Of a stretch of 64,000 bases of DNA, positions 55,967-64,000 are shown one piece after another (within the stretch, counting starts at the first letter, position 1; the number at the start of each line of letters is the position of its first letter). The notes beneath the pieces are model-generated. The model did not search any database, was not told the origin of the DNA, and saw only the letters and a list, made by a program, of their open reading frames with translations. A program made the translations under genes and the position numbers. This DNA comes from JAHBNG01 sp039028975 (GTDB taxonomy: Bacteria > Chloroflexota > Anaerolineae > Caldilineales > Caldilineaceae): positions 4,228 to 68,227 of the forward strand of contig JBCCHB010000085.1 in assembly GCA_039028975.1 (NCBI GenBank), written 5' to 3'.

Positions 55967-57319
55967 CTACCACACATATGGAACGGTTCCTCCCTCATCA
56001 GTCATGTAACCCCAGCGCTTGATATACTCATCTCCATGCAAAAATTCATCATTTAGTTCGGCTAGTTTGGCGTCGAGCGCTTGATCAAGTTCAGCTTGCA
56101 ACTGAGCCAATTCAGGCTGATTGACCAGATTTTTCTGCTGATATGGATCGTTTACATTATCATAGAGGACCCACGGGCCATCCAATCTACGGGCATAGGT
56201 GTGGGTCAAGGTACGCAGGCCCCGATATTCTCGTCCACCATGGCGACGTTCGTACTCGCCAAAAGGATGGTAGCAAGCGATGAGGGCAGCGTTGGCAGGT
56301 GCCGAAGTTTGGCCATCTAAATAGGATGTATAGTCGGTTCCTGCTGCCGTATCTGGAACGGGTAGATCGGCCAATCCAAGCAAGGTTGGCAGGAGATCCG
56401 GTGTATTGATGGGGCCATCAATCACTTGGCCCTCTTGCCCGAAACGACGTGGGTAGCGAATGAGCAGAGGCACATGAATGGATTCCTCCCAAGGGCGCTG
56501 CTTACGATATTCCCCTTGGGAATGAAGCATGTCACCGTGGTCGGACCAGAAGATGAAAATTGTGTTGTCGGCTATCCCAGCTTCGTCAATGGTGGAGAGT
56601 AGATCGCCAACCAGATCGTCTAACGCGGTGCAGTGTGCATAGTATCCGGCCAACTCCTCTCGGGCCACGGCTTCCTTTTCAGGTGGTACGTTAGGATGAA
56701 GAGAGATGGCTGCCGGATCATACATGGCTCGATATCTTTCGGGTGCTGTCTCGTACGGGTTGTGAGGTGGCCCCCAGGAAAGAACAAGCAAAAAAGGATC
56801 GTCTGCATTAGCCTGGTCAGAGATGTACTTTTGGGCTTCCCGAGTTTGGGGAATTGCGTCATACTCAGGCCACGTTAGCTTGGTGTCATCATTGCCGCTA
56901 TAGTAAGCTGAATCTGGGTAGTTGTGGGTGCATTCTAGGACCATCCAATGCTCAAACCCCTGCCGTCGCTCAGGCGGGATGTAGTTGGAGCGGCCATGCC
57001 CATCTACGTGCCACTTGCCAATATAGCCTGTATTGTAGCCCCCAACTTTGAAGGCTTGGGCCAGGGATACGGCGTCGTTGCTTAAGCAGACGTCGTTAAC
57101 AAAGATACCGTGCTGATGGGGATAACGGCCTGTTAATAGGGAAGCGCGAGCAGGGCTGCAAACGGGGCAGCCTGAAATTGCGTTGGCAAAATTTAGGCTC
57201 TGTTTGGCTAAGGTATCCAAATGGGGCGTTTGGACATTGGGATCTCCGCCAAAGCCAGTCGCCTGGTAGCGCCACTGGTCAGCGAAGACAAAGACAACAT
57301 TGGGGTGCTTGGGAGTCAT
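55967..57319 (-). CDS. Sulfatase (formylglycine-dependent)
   Basis: 450 residues of the type I sulfatase family. The maturation motif C54-S-P-A-R58, followed by ASLLTGRYPHQHG, marks the cysteine converted to formylglycine. The N-terminal VFVFADQWRYQATG carries the first metal Asp, and IFIFWSDHGDMLHSQGEY has the second metal site. ESIHVPLLIRYP is the conserved third block. The closest named groups from pattern are choline-sulfatase or arylsulfatase/heparan-type; the substrate is not assigned. It has no signal peptide, so it acts in the cytoplasm, unlike polysaccharide sulfatases. AAAGGA lies seven bases before the ATG. It is third in the operon. Confidence 0.9.
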   Translation of the reverse strand: MTPKHPNVVFVFADQWRYQATGFGGDPNVQTPHLDTLAKQSLNFANAISGCPVCSPARASLLTGRYPHQHGIFVNDVCLSNDAVSLAQAFKVGGYNTGYIGKWHVDGHGRSNYIPPERRQGFEHWMVLECTHNYPDSAYYSGNDDTKLTWPEYDAIPQTREAQKYISDQANADDPFLLVLSWGPPHNPYETAPERYRAMYDPAAISLHPNVPPEKEAVAREELAGYYAHCTALDDLVGDLLSTIDEAGIADNTIFIFWSDHGDMLHSQGEYRKQRPWEESIHVPLLIRYPRRFGQEGQVIDGPINTPDLLPTLLGLADLPVPDTAAGTDYTSYLDGQTSAPANAALIACYHPFGEYERRHGGREYRGLRTLTHTYARRLDGPWVLYDNVNDPYQQKNLVNQPELAQLQAELDQALDAKLAELNDEFLHGDEYIKRWGYMTDEGGTVPYVW

Positions 57320-57349
57320 GAGAGGGTCCTTTCATTCCTTTGGGTTGAT

Positions 57350-58213
57350 CTAAGACTTATACGTTGACATGGGTATAACGGCAATCACCAAACCAATTAC
57401 CATTGACGCCATGCCTGCCAGACGCAGAACTTCAAATTTTTCTCCAAATAGTATAGCAGATGCAATCGAACCAACAACAGGCGTTAGCAGGGCAAAAGGG
57501 GCAACTGTTGCGGTAGGATAGCGACTTAATAGCTCTCCCCAAATGGCATAGGCGAGAATGGTCGCTACGGCCCCAAGGTAGAGAAGTGCGGCCAGACTAT
57601 TCCATGATGAATTCATCAGTGCTTGTGGCAATGCCAATGGCCCATCCTGTATAATTGACAGCATCATAGCCGGAAGCGGCGTTACCAAACTCAGCCAGAT
57701 CATCAAGGGAAACATCTTAACAGTAGATAGCTGCTTGACAAAAATGTTGCCTATGGCCCAGCTAATGGCTGAAATCAAAGTTAAGGTTAGCCCAATCCCG
57801 GTCAAGCCCCGTCCAACCGTGAGTGCAATCATACCCAATCCAATAAAGGCAGCCAGAATGCCTATCTGCTGTTGTTGGGTCGGGCGTTCCTGCAGGACTA
57901 TAGCAGCAAAGAAAACAGTGAAAAACGCTTGGGTCTGAACAATGACCGATGCCAGTCCGGGCGGCATGCCGTTGGCAATACCAAAGAATTGGAAGAGAAA
58001 CTGACCGGTAAAAAGTGTAAGGCCAATCGGAATCAACATCCCCCAGGGAACGGGTGGCTTTGCAACAAAAATCGCTGGAATCGAAGCGATCGAAAAGCGT
58101 AATGCAGTCAACTGAGGTGGCGTAAAGCTATCTAAGGCGATTTTAGAAGCAATAAACGCAATACCCCATATGATAGCGACGAAAACAGCCAAGACGCTAT
58201 GGTACCATTTCAT
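57350..58213 (-). CDS. EamA/DMT-family transporter
   Basis: 287 residues with ten predicted membrane helices in two five-helix EamA halves (about 5-135 and 145-280). The first half ends near GLGMIALTVGRG and the second begins LISAISWAIGNIFVKQL. It exports or imports small metabolites; the substrate is unknown. It starts three bases after the stop of the HIT gene and ends 30 bases before the sulfatase start, so it belongs to the same transcript and may move the pathway's substrate or product. Confidence 0.9.
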   Translation of the reverse strand: MKWYHSVLAVFVAIIWGIAFIASKIALDSFTPPQLTALRFSIASIPAIFVAKPPVPWGMLIPIGLTLFTGQFLFQFFGIANGMPPGLASVIVQTQAFFTVFFAAIVLQERPTQQQQIGILAAFIGLGMIALTVGRGLTGIGLTLTLISAISWAIGNIFVKQLSTVKMFPLMIWLSLVTPLPAMMLSIIQDGPLALPQALMNSSWNSLAALLYLGAVATILAYAIWGELLSRYPTATVAPFALLTPVVGSIASAILFGEKFEVLRLAGMASMVIGLVIAVIPMSTYKS

Positions 58214-58216
58214 TGC

Positions 58217-58609
58217 CTATTCCGGTCGTTGGTTGTCGGCCTGCTTCAACCGCCAACGGATTCCGCGCCCTGCCAATGGTTCATCAGCGAAGCGGGGGAT
58301 GACATGTAAGTGAGCGTGGAAAACGCTCTGTCCACCAACGCGTCCACAGTTCCAACCAACGTTATAGCCATCGGGCTGCATGATTTCGTCGAGCCTTGCC
58401 TTTACCTGATGTAGCAAGGAATAAGTCGCTTGCCACTCATCTGGCGTCAAATCGAAGACTGTCTCTCGATGAGTCCGAGGAACAATCAGCCCTGAACCAT
58501 TGAGAACGGGTTGGGGACCGCTTAAGAAAAGAGCGTGTTCATTCTCAAGAAGGACATCGCCGATGGCGTCATCGTAGATTTGTGGAGAACAGAATGGGCA
58601 TGCGTTCAC
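58217..58609 (-). CDS. HIT-family nucleotide hydrolase/transferase
   Basis: 130 residues with the HIT motif H98-A-H100-L-H102-V and an N-terminal CPFC pair typical of zinc-binding HIT proteins. It starts at GTG (58609) with GAGGAG six bases upstream. The family hydrolyses nucleoside phosphoramidates or dinucleotides such as AppppA. It is the first gene of the five-gene operon, which suggests removal of an adenylylated by-product; this role is inferred only from position. Confidence 0.9.
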   Translation of the reverse strand: MNACPFCSPQIYDDAIGDVLLENEHALFLSGPQPVLNGSGLIVPRTHRETVFDLTPDEWQATYSLLHQVKARLDEIMQPDGYNVGWNCGRVGGQSVFHAHLHVIPRFADEPLAGRGIRWRLKQADNQRPE

Positions 58610-58651
58610 TTTTCACTCCTCTTGTTGGAAGTACTATAGCGGCCAAATAAA

Positions 58652-58733
58652 ATTTGTACCCGTCTTGACGGGGATGCCTTTTCTTCTTTGACTATTCCGA
58701 GTTAAACCGGATAAAAGTCGGGGCAAAATTTTC
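58652..58733. repeat. Paired CCCGTCTTGACGGG repeat, copy 1
   Basis: TTTGTACCCGTCTTGACGGG at its left end and a CGGGGCAAAATT end on the right. The related copy is at 58872-58955 and shares both ends with a diverged centre. Confidence 0.6.
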
Positions 58734-58871
58734 TGGCGGACTAGAGTTGTTTCATGCAGTACTTGACGGAACCTGATTTACAGATTAGAATCTTAGTACC
58801 CTGTTATACTCTCCTCTTTTCTGCTGGCAACCGTTCTTGTACTCATGTTCCATGCCTTGCAGATGGTTGGA

Positions 58872-58955
58872 TAAAGCTTGTACCCGTCTTGACGGGAGGT
58901 GCTTTCTATTTTCAGAATCATCCAGAGTCCATTGAACAAAAGCTGCGGCAAAATT
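58872..58955. repeat. Paired CCCGTCTTGACGGG repeat, copy 2
   Basis: CTTGTACCCGTCTTGACGGG at its left end and CTGCGGCAAAATT on the right, in the same order and spacing as copy 1 (offset about 223). Confidence 0.6.
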
Positions 58956-59158
58956 AGCTTGACGAACGATATCTCCGGTGTAAGTATACGATCAATGGCT
59001 TCAGGAAATTGCCTGATAGTCTCAAAACACTTCCTGTAGCTCGGTCATGTTCAAGTTGGGTTGATTCAAAATAGTTCAGTTCAAAGTAGGCTGAGTATAA
59101 TTGGTAGATCATAGTATACTACACATGTATCTTTAGACACCGTTTCAAGGAGAAATAA

Positions 59159-60208
59159 ATGAAACATCTTCGGTTCCTCTTGCTTTTGTTGGTACTTATA
59201 TTGGCCGCCTGTCCTGCCCCGGTTGCTACGCCGGCAGATGATACAGGCAGCATGGACAGTAGTAGTGATGAGGCTATGTCTGACAGTGAAACATTGGATG
59301 AAATAACGGTTGCTTATTTCTTGGAGTGGCCCACCCCCAATCAGGTAGCTCAGTTGGAAGAGACGTACGATGAGGTAATGGGTCTGAAAGTGAACTGGGT
59401 ATCCTTTGATACCGGCGTTGCCATGTCAGCGGCTATGGCTTCTGGAGACGTCCATATTGCCTATTCACAAGGGTTAGTGCCATTTGCCAATGCCGTTACG
59501 GCCGGGTTACCACTGCAGCTCGTGGGCGTTGCCGTATCATATTCAGATAATGACAACTGCGTGGTTTCCAGTGAAGCTGGTATTACCATTGACAACGTAA
59601 CAGACCTCCATGGTCAGCAGGTCGCAGTACCCATTGGCACCGTAGCCCACTACAAGATGTTGCGGGAGATGGAGCATCTAGGTGTGGACGTGGCTCAGCT
59701 TGAACTGGTTGACTTGGCTCCAGCAGACGGCGCGGCAGCTCTGCAGCGTGGCGATGTGGCCATGGCCTGCGGGTGGGGTGGCGCACTCCGCCGCATGTTG
59801 GAGAATGGCGACATTCTGATGACGGGTGAAGAGATGGAGGCCATCGGTATTCGGGTCTTTGACGTTGTCTCTGTTACTGAAGACTTTGCAGCCAATCATG
59901 GAGACCTTATAACGGCATTCTTACAGGTAACAGAAGATGCAAATGCCGCCTACGCTGCTGATATGGCAGCCAAGGAAGATGTTATTGCCGAAGCCGCTGG
60001 TATGAGCGTTGAAGATTCCAATGCTGTTCTTGCTCTCTTCAAGTTCCCTACAGCAGAAGAACAACTTTCAGAAGCGTGGATGGGTGGCACTGTCCAATCC
60101 TTTGTTAAAGAGGTTGCTGACTTCTTCGTGGAGCAGGGTGAGCTAGAAGCTGCCCTTGATGACTATGGCCCAACAATTGATACAAGCTTCCTAGAGGGTG
60201 TGCAGTAG
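59159..60208 (+). CDS. TauA/SsuA-like ABC transporter solute-binding lipoprotein
   Basis: 349 residues with a lipoprotein signal (FLLLLLVLILAAC), an acidic Ser/Asp-rich tether (about 28-48), and a periplasmic-binding fold of the nitrate/sulfonate/taurine class (TVAYFLEWPTPNQVAQ, AAAMASGDVHIAYSQGLVPF, AADGAAALQRGDVAMACGWGG). AAGGAG lies six bases before the ATG. It likely binds taurine, a sulfonate or a related small anion outside the cell. No permease or ATPase gene is adjacent, so it must partner with components elsewhere or be an orphan. It is divergent from the sulfatase operon. Confidence 0.88.
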   Translation: MKHLRFLLLLLVLILAACPAPVATPADDTGSMDSSSDEAMSDSETLDEITVAYFLEWPTPNQVAQLEETYDEVMGLKVNWVSFDTGVAMSAAMASGDVHIAYSQGLVPFANAVTAGLPLQLVGVAVSYSDNDNCVVSSEAGITIDNVTDLHGQQVAVPIGTVAHYKMLREMEHLGVDVAQLELVDLAPADGAAALQRGDVAMACGWGGALRRMLENGDILMTGEEMEAIGIRVFDVVSVTEDFAANHGDLITAFLQVTEDANAAYAADMAAKEDVIAEAAGMSVEDSNAVLALFKFPTAEEQLSEAWMGGTVQSFVKEVADFFVEQGELEAALDDYGPTIDTSFLEGVQ

Positions 60209-60229
60209 TCGATATAGCCAGCAGATCGC

Positions 60230-60266
60230 AATGAGAGATTCTGGGCTCAGCGAAGAACCTCTCATT
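60230..60266 (+). terminator. Hairpin after the solute-binding protein gene
   Basis: AATGAGAG (60230-60237) pairs with CTCTCATT (60259-60266), extended inward by TTCT/AGAA after one mismatch. It starts 22 bases past the stop codon. There is no T-run. Confidence 0.5.
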
Positions 60267-60628
60267 GACATTCCAATCTACTGATAGCGGATGGTGGATA
60301 GCTCTATGGCGTGCCCACCGTCCGTTTTTTATTTCTCATCCTCATTTTTTACTCCATACTTCCTATTGCCTACATAATTTTCGACAAGCAGAATCTACGA
60401 ACCAACCCACGATAGCTCCGTACTCATTAGTGTCAACGTAAGAGACGATACGTAAATTTCTCCCGGAGAATCATTGGGTAAAGTGTACTAGGCTCTGCCT
60501 ACAGTAACATTTCGGGTTCAACCACATTGAGAGCCCAATGAGCCGCCTTTTTCTGAACTGGCCTCAGTGAGTACTTCATCACGTATAAGGAAGATGTGCT
60601 CAATATACTCTTTTGGGATATTTTAAGA

Positions 60629-60702
60629 AACGGGAATTAAATAACTTGTGCGTTTCAATCGGGTGTAGCCCCTTCAAGTGCTCAAGTTATTTAATTCCCG
60701 TT
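60629..60702. repeat. 20-bp perfect inverted repeat with 34-base loop
   Basis: AACGGGAATTAAATAACTTG (60629-60648) is the exact reverse complement of 60683-60702. The loop itself contains GGG...CCC complementarity. This is the longest perfect inverted repeat I found in the window outside coding sequence. Confidence 0.9.
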
Positions 60703-61109
60703 CCTAGAGACAATTCTTAGCGGATAGCTCTATTTAACGATTCCTAATTGTTCAATCCACCACAATCTTGTAAAATACTCTCGAAAATGTGAATAGAGGA
60801 GCATATCACGAGCATGCACCTTGTTTAACCCTCACGATTTTCACCTACTCCACTTTTACCTACCCAATTTTCTACCCATACATAATCAGTCGGTTTTCAT
60901 GGCTCAAGAAACACCACGGAGGTTGAAAAGAGCCTGCTCGCCCTTCTAAGTCCGTGTACCGTTTCCAGGGCAAATTGCAACCGTCTTGGTGGTTCGGACC
61001 ACAATTTTATGGATGGTACAATGGAGGAAGCCGAGTGTCCCAGTAGATCGCACCCACAAAACTGGACGCTCTACGATCCGTGGTTCTTGAAGTAATAGGT
61101 AGCATACTG

Positions 61110-64000
61110 ATGTCACAAAATTTAGTCAATCATATAGTCAAATCGTGCCTTTCGATAGCTGGCGTAATTGGTATTTTTCTGTTGGTTATGTGGTACCAAA
61201 GTCAACCAGCATCGGCCCATAACGGCGGCCGATACCTGCCCCACGATCTCCCAGCTTGTACCGCGCGAATTCTTGTTTGCGATCCCTCTTCATCGGCATT
61301 TGCTTCTGTTAAGTTCCCAGCAAATGGGTACCCATCAGGCCGCTTGGCCTTTGATAATTCTAGCCCTAAGATGTCCACAAGTACATCACCAACAGGAATA
61401 GAGCAGACTTCATTTTCCCCCCAGCAGGAACCGCCTCTTCAACAGGATGAACTAGCGTGTCTGGATGGCCGAGGCGTACCCCAATCCTGCAATACCATCG
61501 CGCCTTTTCAATACATGCCCCAACGATTGACCTATGAAAAATCGACTGATATAGATGATGAATTAGTAAAGGCGAGCAATCTATCCGCCCTAGCAGAGAC
61601 GCCCTGTGTTGATGGCTTTGCGGATATCTACCCTTGTTCCCATATCGATCTGCTCTCTTTCTTGCCGTTGAACAGCTTAGGTGGTTCTCTTGGCTCGGAC
61701 ATTTGGGGCTGGACAGATTCAGCAAGCGAAAAAGAATATGTGCTCATGGGCCTCAGAGATGGTACCGCCTTTGTGGACATTAGCGATCCGGTCAATCCTG
61801 TCTATCTCGGAAGTCTACCTGCTCAAAATGGGCGCTCCTCGGCTTGGCGAGACATCAAAGTCTACAATAACCATGCTTTCATTGTGGCCGATGGTTCGCC
61901 CGGTCATGGCATGCAGGTCTTCGATCTAACTCAGTTACGATTCGATCTAGGCACTACCAGCACTTTTAGCGCAACAGCCGTCTATACCCTCTCTGCTTCG
62001 GCCCATAATATTGCCATCAACCAAGAGACCGGGTTTGCCTACATTACCGGATCGAGCGACGGCCCGACTCGCTGTAGTGGGGGGCTACATATGGTGGATA
62101 TAAGCACGCCAATTAACCCAACCTTTGCAGGCTGCTTTTCCAGCGATGGCTATACCCACGATACCCAATGCATTCTCTACAGTGGACCCGATGCCGACTA
62201 TCAAGGTCAGGAGGTTTGCTTTAATTCAAATGAAGACACGCTAACGATCGTGGATGTCGGCCAGAAAAACAGCCCAGTTCAGATCTCGAGAAAATCGTAT
62301 GAGGGCGCGTCATATAGTCATCAAGGGTGGTTAACCGAGGATCAGCTTTACTTTGTGCAAAATGATGAATCAGACGAACGAAATCGGGGATACAACACAA
62401 CCACGCTGATTTGGAATGTCCGTAATTTGGATGATCCACAGCTGATTGGCCGCCATATATTCCCATTCTCATCCGTTGATCATAATCTTTACATCCGCAA
62501 CAAGTATATCTTTGAAGCCAACTACACCACCGGTCTACGCATTTTGGATGCCAGCGACATTTCAAACGCTAGCCTCTATGAAGTAGCCTATTTTGATACA
62601 TATCCTTCGCACAACAGCTCAACGTTTGTTAGCGCTTGGAGTAGTTACCCCTTCTTTGAAAGTGGTGTGGTTGCCGTTAGTACGATTACAGAAGGCCTTT
62701 TTGTCCTGCGGCCCCACCTTCAGCGAGCAACCGAATTGATCAAGGCCAGCTTCTTTGCCGATGCCAATTACGGTGGTGCTGAGTGGGCCGTACAAGTCGG
62801 TATCTACGATTTGCCTGCCGTCTTACTTTCGCCTGTTGGCAATGATGAAATCTCATCCATTGAAATCGAACCAGGATATGAAGTTCGAGCTTGCTCAGAG
62901 GGCGATGGCAATGGCACCTGTACCACATATTTCACATCTACAACTGAACTGGGCATAATGGATAACCAGATCTCATATGTTGAAATTGTAAAATCAGAAG
63001 CCCCCAACACGCCGCCGGTTATGATTAACCCGGGGCCTCAGATAAACACGGTTGGTGATAACGTGACCCTTCAGCTCACAGCTTCTGATGAGGATGGCGG
63101 TGTTCTGGCTTACAGTGCCAGCGGCTTGCCGGACGGATTGACTGTCTATTCCACAACCGGACAGATCAGCGGAACGGTCACTACGGTCCAGACGACGACC
63201 ATCACGGCGACAGTGGAAGATAGCCAAGGAGGAAGGGACAGCGTCGTCTTTAGCTGGACGGTGACTGAACTACCCAACAGGCCGCCGGTGCTGACCAGCC
63301 CTGGACCTCAGACGAACAGAGTCGGTGATAGCATTGCCCTTCAACTCACAGCCACCGATGAGGATGGAGATGAACTCACCTACAGTGCAATGGACTTGCC
63401 GGACGGATTGACTGTCTATTCCACAACCGGACGGATCAGCGGAACGGTCACCACTGTCCAGACGGCCAGCATTACGGCGACAGTGGAAGATAGCCGAGGA
63501 GGAAGGGACAGCGTCGTCTTTAGCTGGACGGTCACTGAACTACCTAACACGCCGCCGGTGCTGAATAGTCCTGGACCACAGACGAACAGAGTCGGCGATA
63601 GAGTTTCCCTTCAACTCACAGCCACCGATGATGACGGGGATGAACTCACCTATAGCGCAATGGGCTTGCCCGATGGACTGACCATCTCCTCCCCAACCGG
63701 ACAGATTAGTGGAATGGTCACCACTGTCCAGACGGCCAGCATTACGGCGACAGTAGAAGATATACGGGGTGGAACGGATAGCATCGTCTTTACCTGGACG
63801 GTGAATGAACTACCCAACACGCCACCAGCGTTGGCCAACCCTGGACCACAGACGAACAGAGTAGGTGATAGCGTGACCCTCCAACTCACAGCCACCGATG
63901 ATGACGGGGATGAACTCACCTATAGCGCAATGGGCTTGCCCGATGGACTGACCATCTCCTCCCCAACCGGACAGATTAGTGGAATGGTCACCACTGTCCA
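61110..64000 (+). CDS. Choice-of-anchor B family protein with He_PIG Ig-like repeats, 3' end beyond window
   Basis: The frame from the ATG at 61110 is open for 963 codons to the edge; the listed short frames here are shadows. A signal segment (LSIAGVIGIFLLVMWY) is followed by the choice-of-anchor B domain (about 190-530) with LGSDIWGWTD, YVLMGLRDGTAFVDISDP, WRDIKVYNNHAFIV and GHGMQVFDL, LVIVD-type propeller repeats. A beta-gamma-like linker (about 535-625) leads to four 90-residue Ig-like (He_PIG/cadherin-like) units (PPV...PGPQ...VGD...LQLTATDDDGDELTYSA.GLPDGL). Only a weak AGG precedes the start. Role inferred: extracellular, possibly surface-sorted at a C-terminus beyond the window. Confidence 0.88.
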   Translation, partial: MSQNLVNHIVKSCLSIAGVIGIFLLVMWYQSQPASAHNGGRYLPHDLPACTARILVCDPSSSAFASVKFPANGYPSGRLAFDNSSPKMSTSTSPTGIEQTSFSPQQEPPLQQDELACLDGRGVPQSCNTIAPFQYMPQRLTYEKSTDIDDELVKASNLSALAETPCVDGFADIYPCSHIDLLSFLPLNSLGGSLGSDIWGWTDSASEKEYVLMGLRDGTAFVDISDPVNPVYLGSLPAQNGRSSAWRDIKVYNNHAFIVADGSPGHGMQVFDLTQLRFDLGTTSTFSATAVYTLSASAHNIAINQETGFAYITGSSDGPTRCSGGLHMVDISTPINPTFAGCFSSDGYTHDTQCILYSGPDADYQGQEVCFNSNEDTLTIVDVGQKNSPVQISRKSYEGASYSHQGWLTEDQLYFVQNDESDERNRGYNTTTLIWNVRNLDDPQLIGRHIFPFSSVDHNLYIRNKYIFEANYTTGLRILDASDISNASLYEVAYFDTYPSHNSSTFVSAWSSYPFFESGVVAVSTITEGLFVLRPHLQRATELIKASFFADANYGGAEWAVQVGIYDLPAVLLSPVGNDEISSIEIEPGYEVRACSEGDGNGTCTTYFTSTTELGIMDNQISYVEIVKSEAPNTPPVMINPGPQINTVGDNVTLQLTASDEDGGVLAYSASGLPDGLTVYSTTGQISGTVTTVQTTTITATVEDSQGGRDSVVFSWTVTELPNRPPVLTSPGPQTNRVGDSIALQLTATDEDGDELTYSAMDLPDGLTVYSTTGRISGTVTTVQTASITATVEDSRGGRDSVVFSWTVTELPNTPPVLNSPGPQTNRVGDRVSLQLTATDDDGDELTYSAMGLPDGLTISSPTGQISGMVTTVQTASITATVEDIRGGTDSIVFTWTVNELPNTPPALANPGPQTNRVGDSVTLQLTATDDDGDELTYSAMGLPDGLTISSPTGQISGMVTTV
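63000..64000 (+). repeat. 270-bp tandem Ig-like repeats
   Basis: Units begin at about 63000, 63270, 63540 and 63810. Units three and four are nearly identical (for example the segment at 63661 recurs at 63931), which shows recent tandem expansion continuing past the right edge. Confidence 0.9.

Larger units (their letters stand above)
58610..59158. other. Divergent intergenic stretch with paired repeats
   Basis: 549 bases between the HIT operon (minus) and the solute-binding protein gene (plus). They hold two related ~85-bp segments (58652-58733 and 58872-58955), each led by the palindrome CCCGTCTTGACGGG. No protein is evident; the 67-codon frame at 58754 is a by-product of the repeats. Confidence 0.6.
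60209..61109. other. 900-bp gene-free stretch with hairpins
   Basis: No credible gene. It contains the terminator-like hairpin at 60230-60266 and the long inverted repeat at 60629-60702. The remainder is AT-rich single-copy sequence without recognised motifs. Confidence 0.6.

Noticed and set aside
55842..55998. N-terminal extension of the HisD-like protein (52 residues)
   Set aside because: It overlaps the end of the sulfatase gene, is unlike HisD N-termini, and the ATG at 55842 gives the family's usual length.
58754..58957. 67-codon frame between the HIT and solute-binding genes
   Set aside because: It overlaps the paired repeat and shows no coding features.
1..64000. CRISPR array in the regularly spaced repeats
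   Set aside because: Every regular repeat array found is either coding (600-, 270- or 165-bp units in frame) or a simple 10-bp tandem; none has short palindromic repeats with unique spacers, and no cas-like gene is present.

Overview
The window looks like an accessory, surface-protein-rich part of a filamentous-type Chloroflexota genome (Caldilineae/Anaerolineae-like). This is inferred from domain content: BTAD/NB-ARC/WD40 STAND proteins, Uma2 nucleases, an F420/flavin LLM oxidoreductase, SH3b and TPR lipoproteins, and secreted proteins ending in a short [FY]-L-P motif. Base composition is near 50% GC. I saw no rRNA, tRNA, CRISPR array or complete insertion sequence.

1-17134 (minus strand): two giant secreted multidomain proteins. 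The first (8672 to beyond base 1) is open for 2890 codons. It carries six VCBS/FG-GAP repeats, a PA14-like domain and about seven 200-residue supermodules of Asp-rich thrombospondin-3-type calcium repeats. The second (17134-9272) is a 2620-residue mosaic of LamG-like, PMP-like beta-helix and DUF285/BspA-like repeats. It ends in a C-terminal module whose beginning is also visible at the left edge in the first gene. Between them a DUF559 (VSR-like) nuclease gene is bracketed by two 104-bp direct repeats.

17135-31441: a PD-(D/E)XK-like gene, then a repeat-littered stretch with a truncated transposase and miniature inverted-repeat elements. Next comes a BTAD-NB-ARC-WD40 regulator interrupted by a single in-frame amber codon, and a convergent 1508-residue secreted CnaB/carboxypeptidase-regulatory-like repeat protein.

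31442-49452: mainly plus-strand genes. They are an M6 metalloprotease, a DAO-family oxidoreductase, a Uma2 nuclease, an SH3b lipoprotein overlapping a nucleoside hydrolase, a TSP3/PsbP-like secreted protein, a TPR lipoprotein, a small membrane protein, and a translationally coupled pair ending in a secreted clostripain (C11) protease. A minus-strand STAND ATPase with TPRs lies within this section (38339-40984).

49453-60208: metabolism. It holds a D-aminoacylase-like amidohydrolase with atypical metal-site residues, a putative PIN-like toxin/antitoxin-like pair and an LLM oxidoreductase. A five-gene minus-strand operon follows (HIT, EamA transporter, sulfatase, HisD-family dehydrogenase, DegT aminotransferase), then a TauA/SsuA-like solute-binding lipoprotein. 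The sulfatase, HisD-like enzyme and TauA-like protein together suggest, without proving, use of an organosulfur or sulfated substrate.

60209-64000: a gene-free stretch with a 20-bp perfect inverted repeat, then a choice-of-anchor B protein with 90-residue He_PIG-type Ig repeats running off the right edge.
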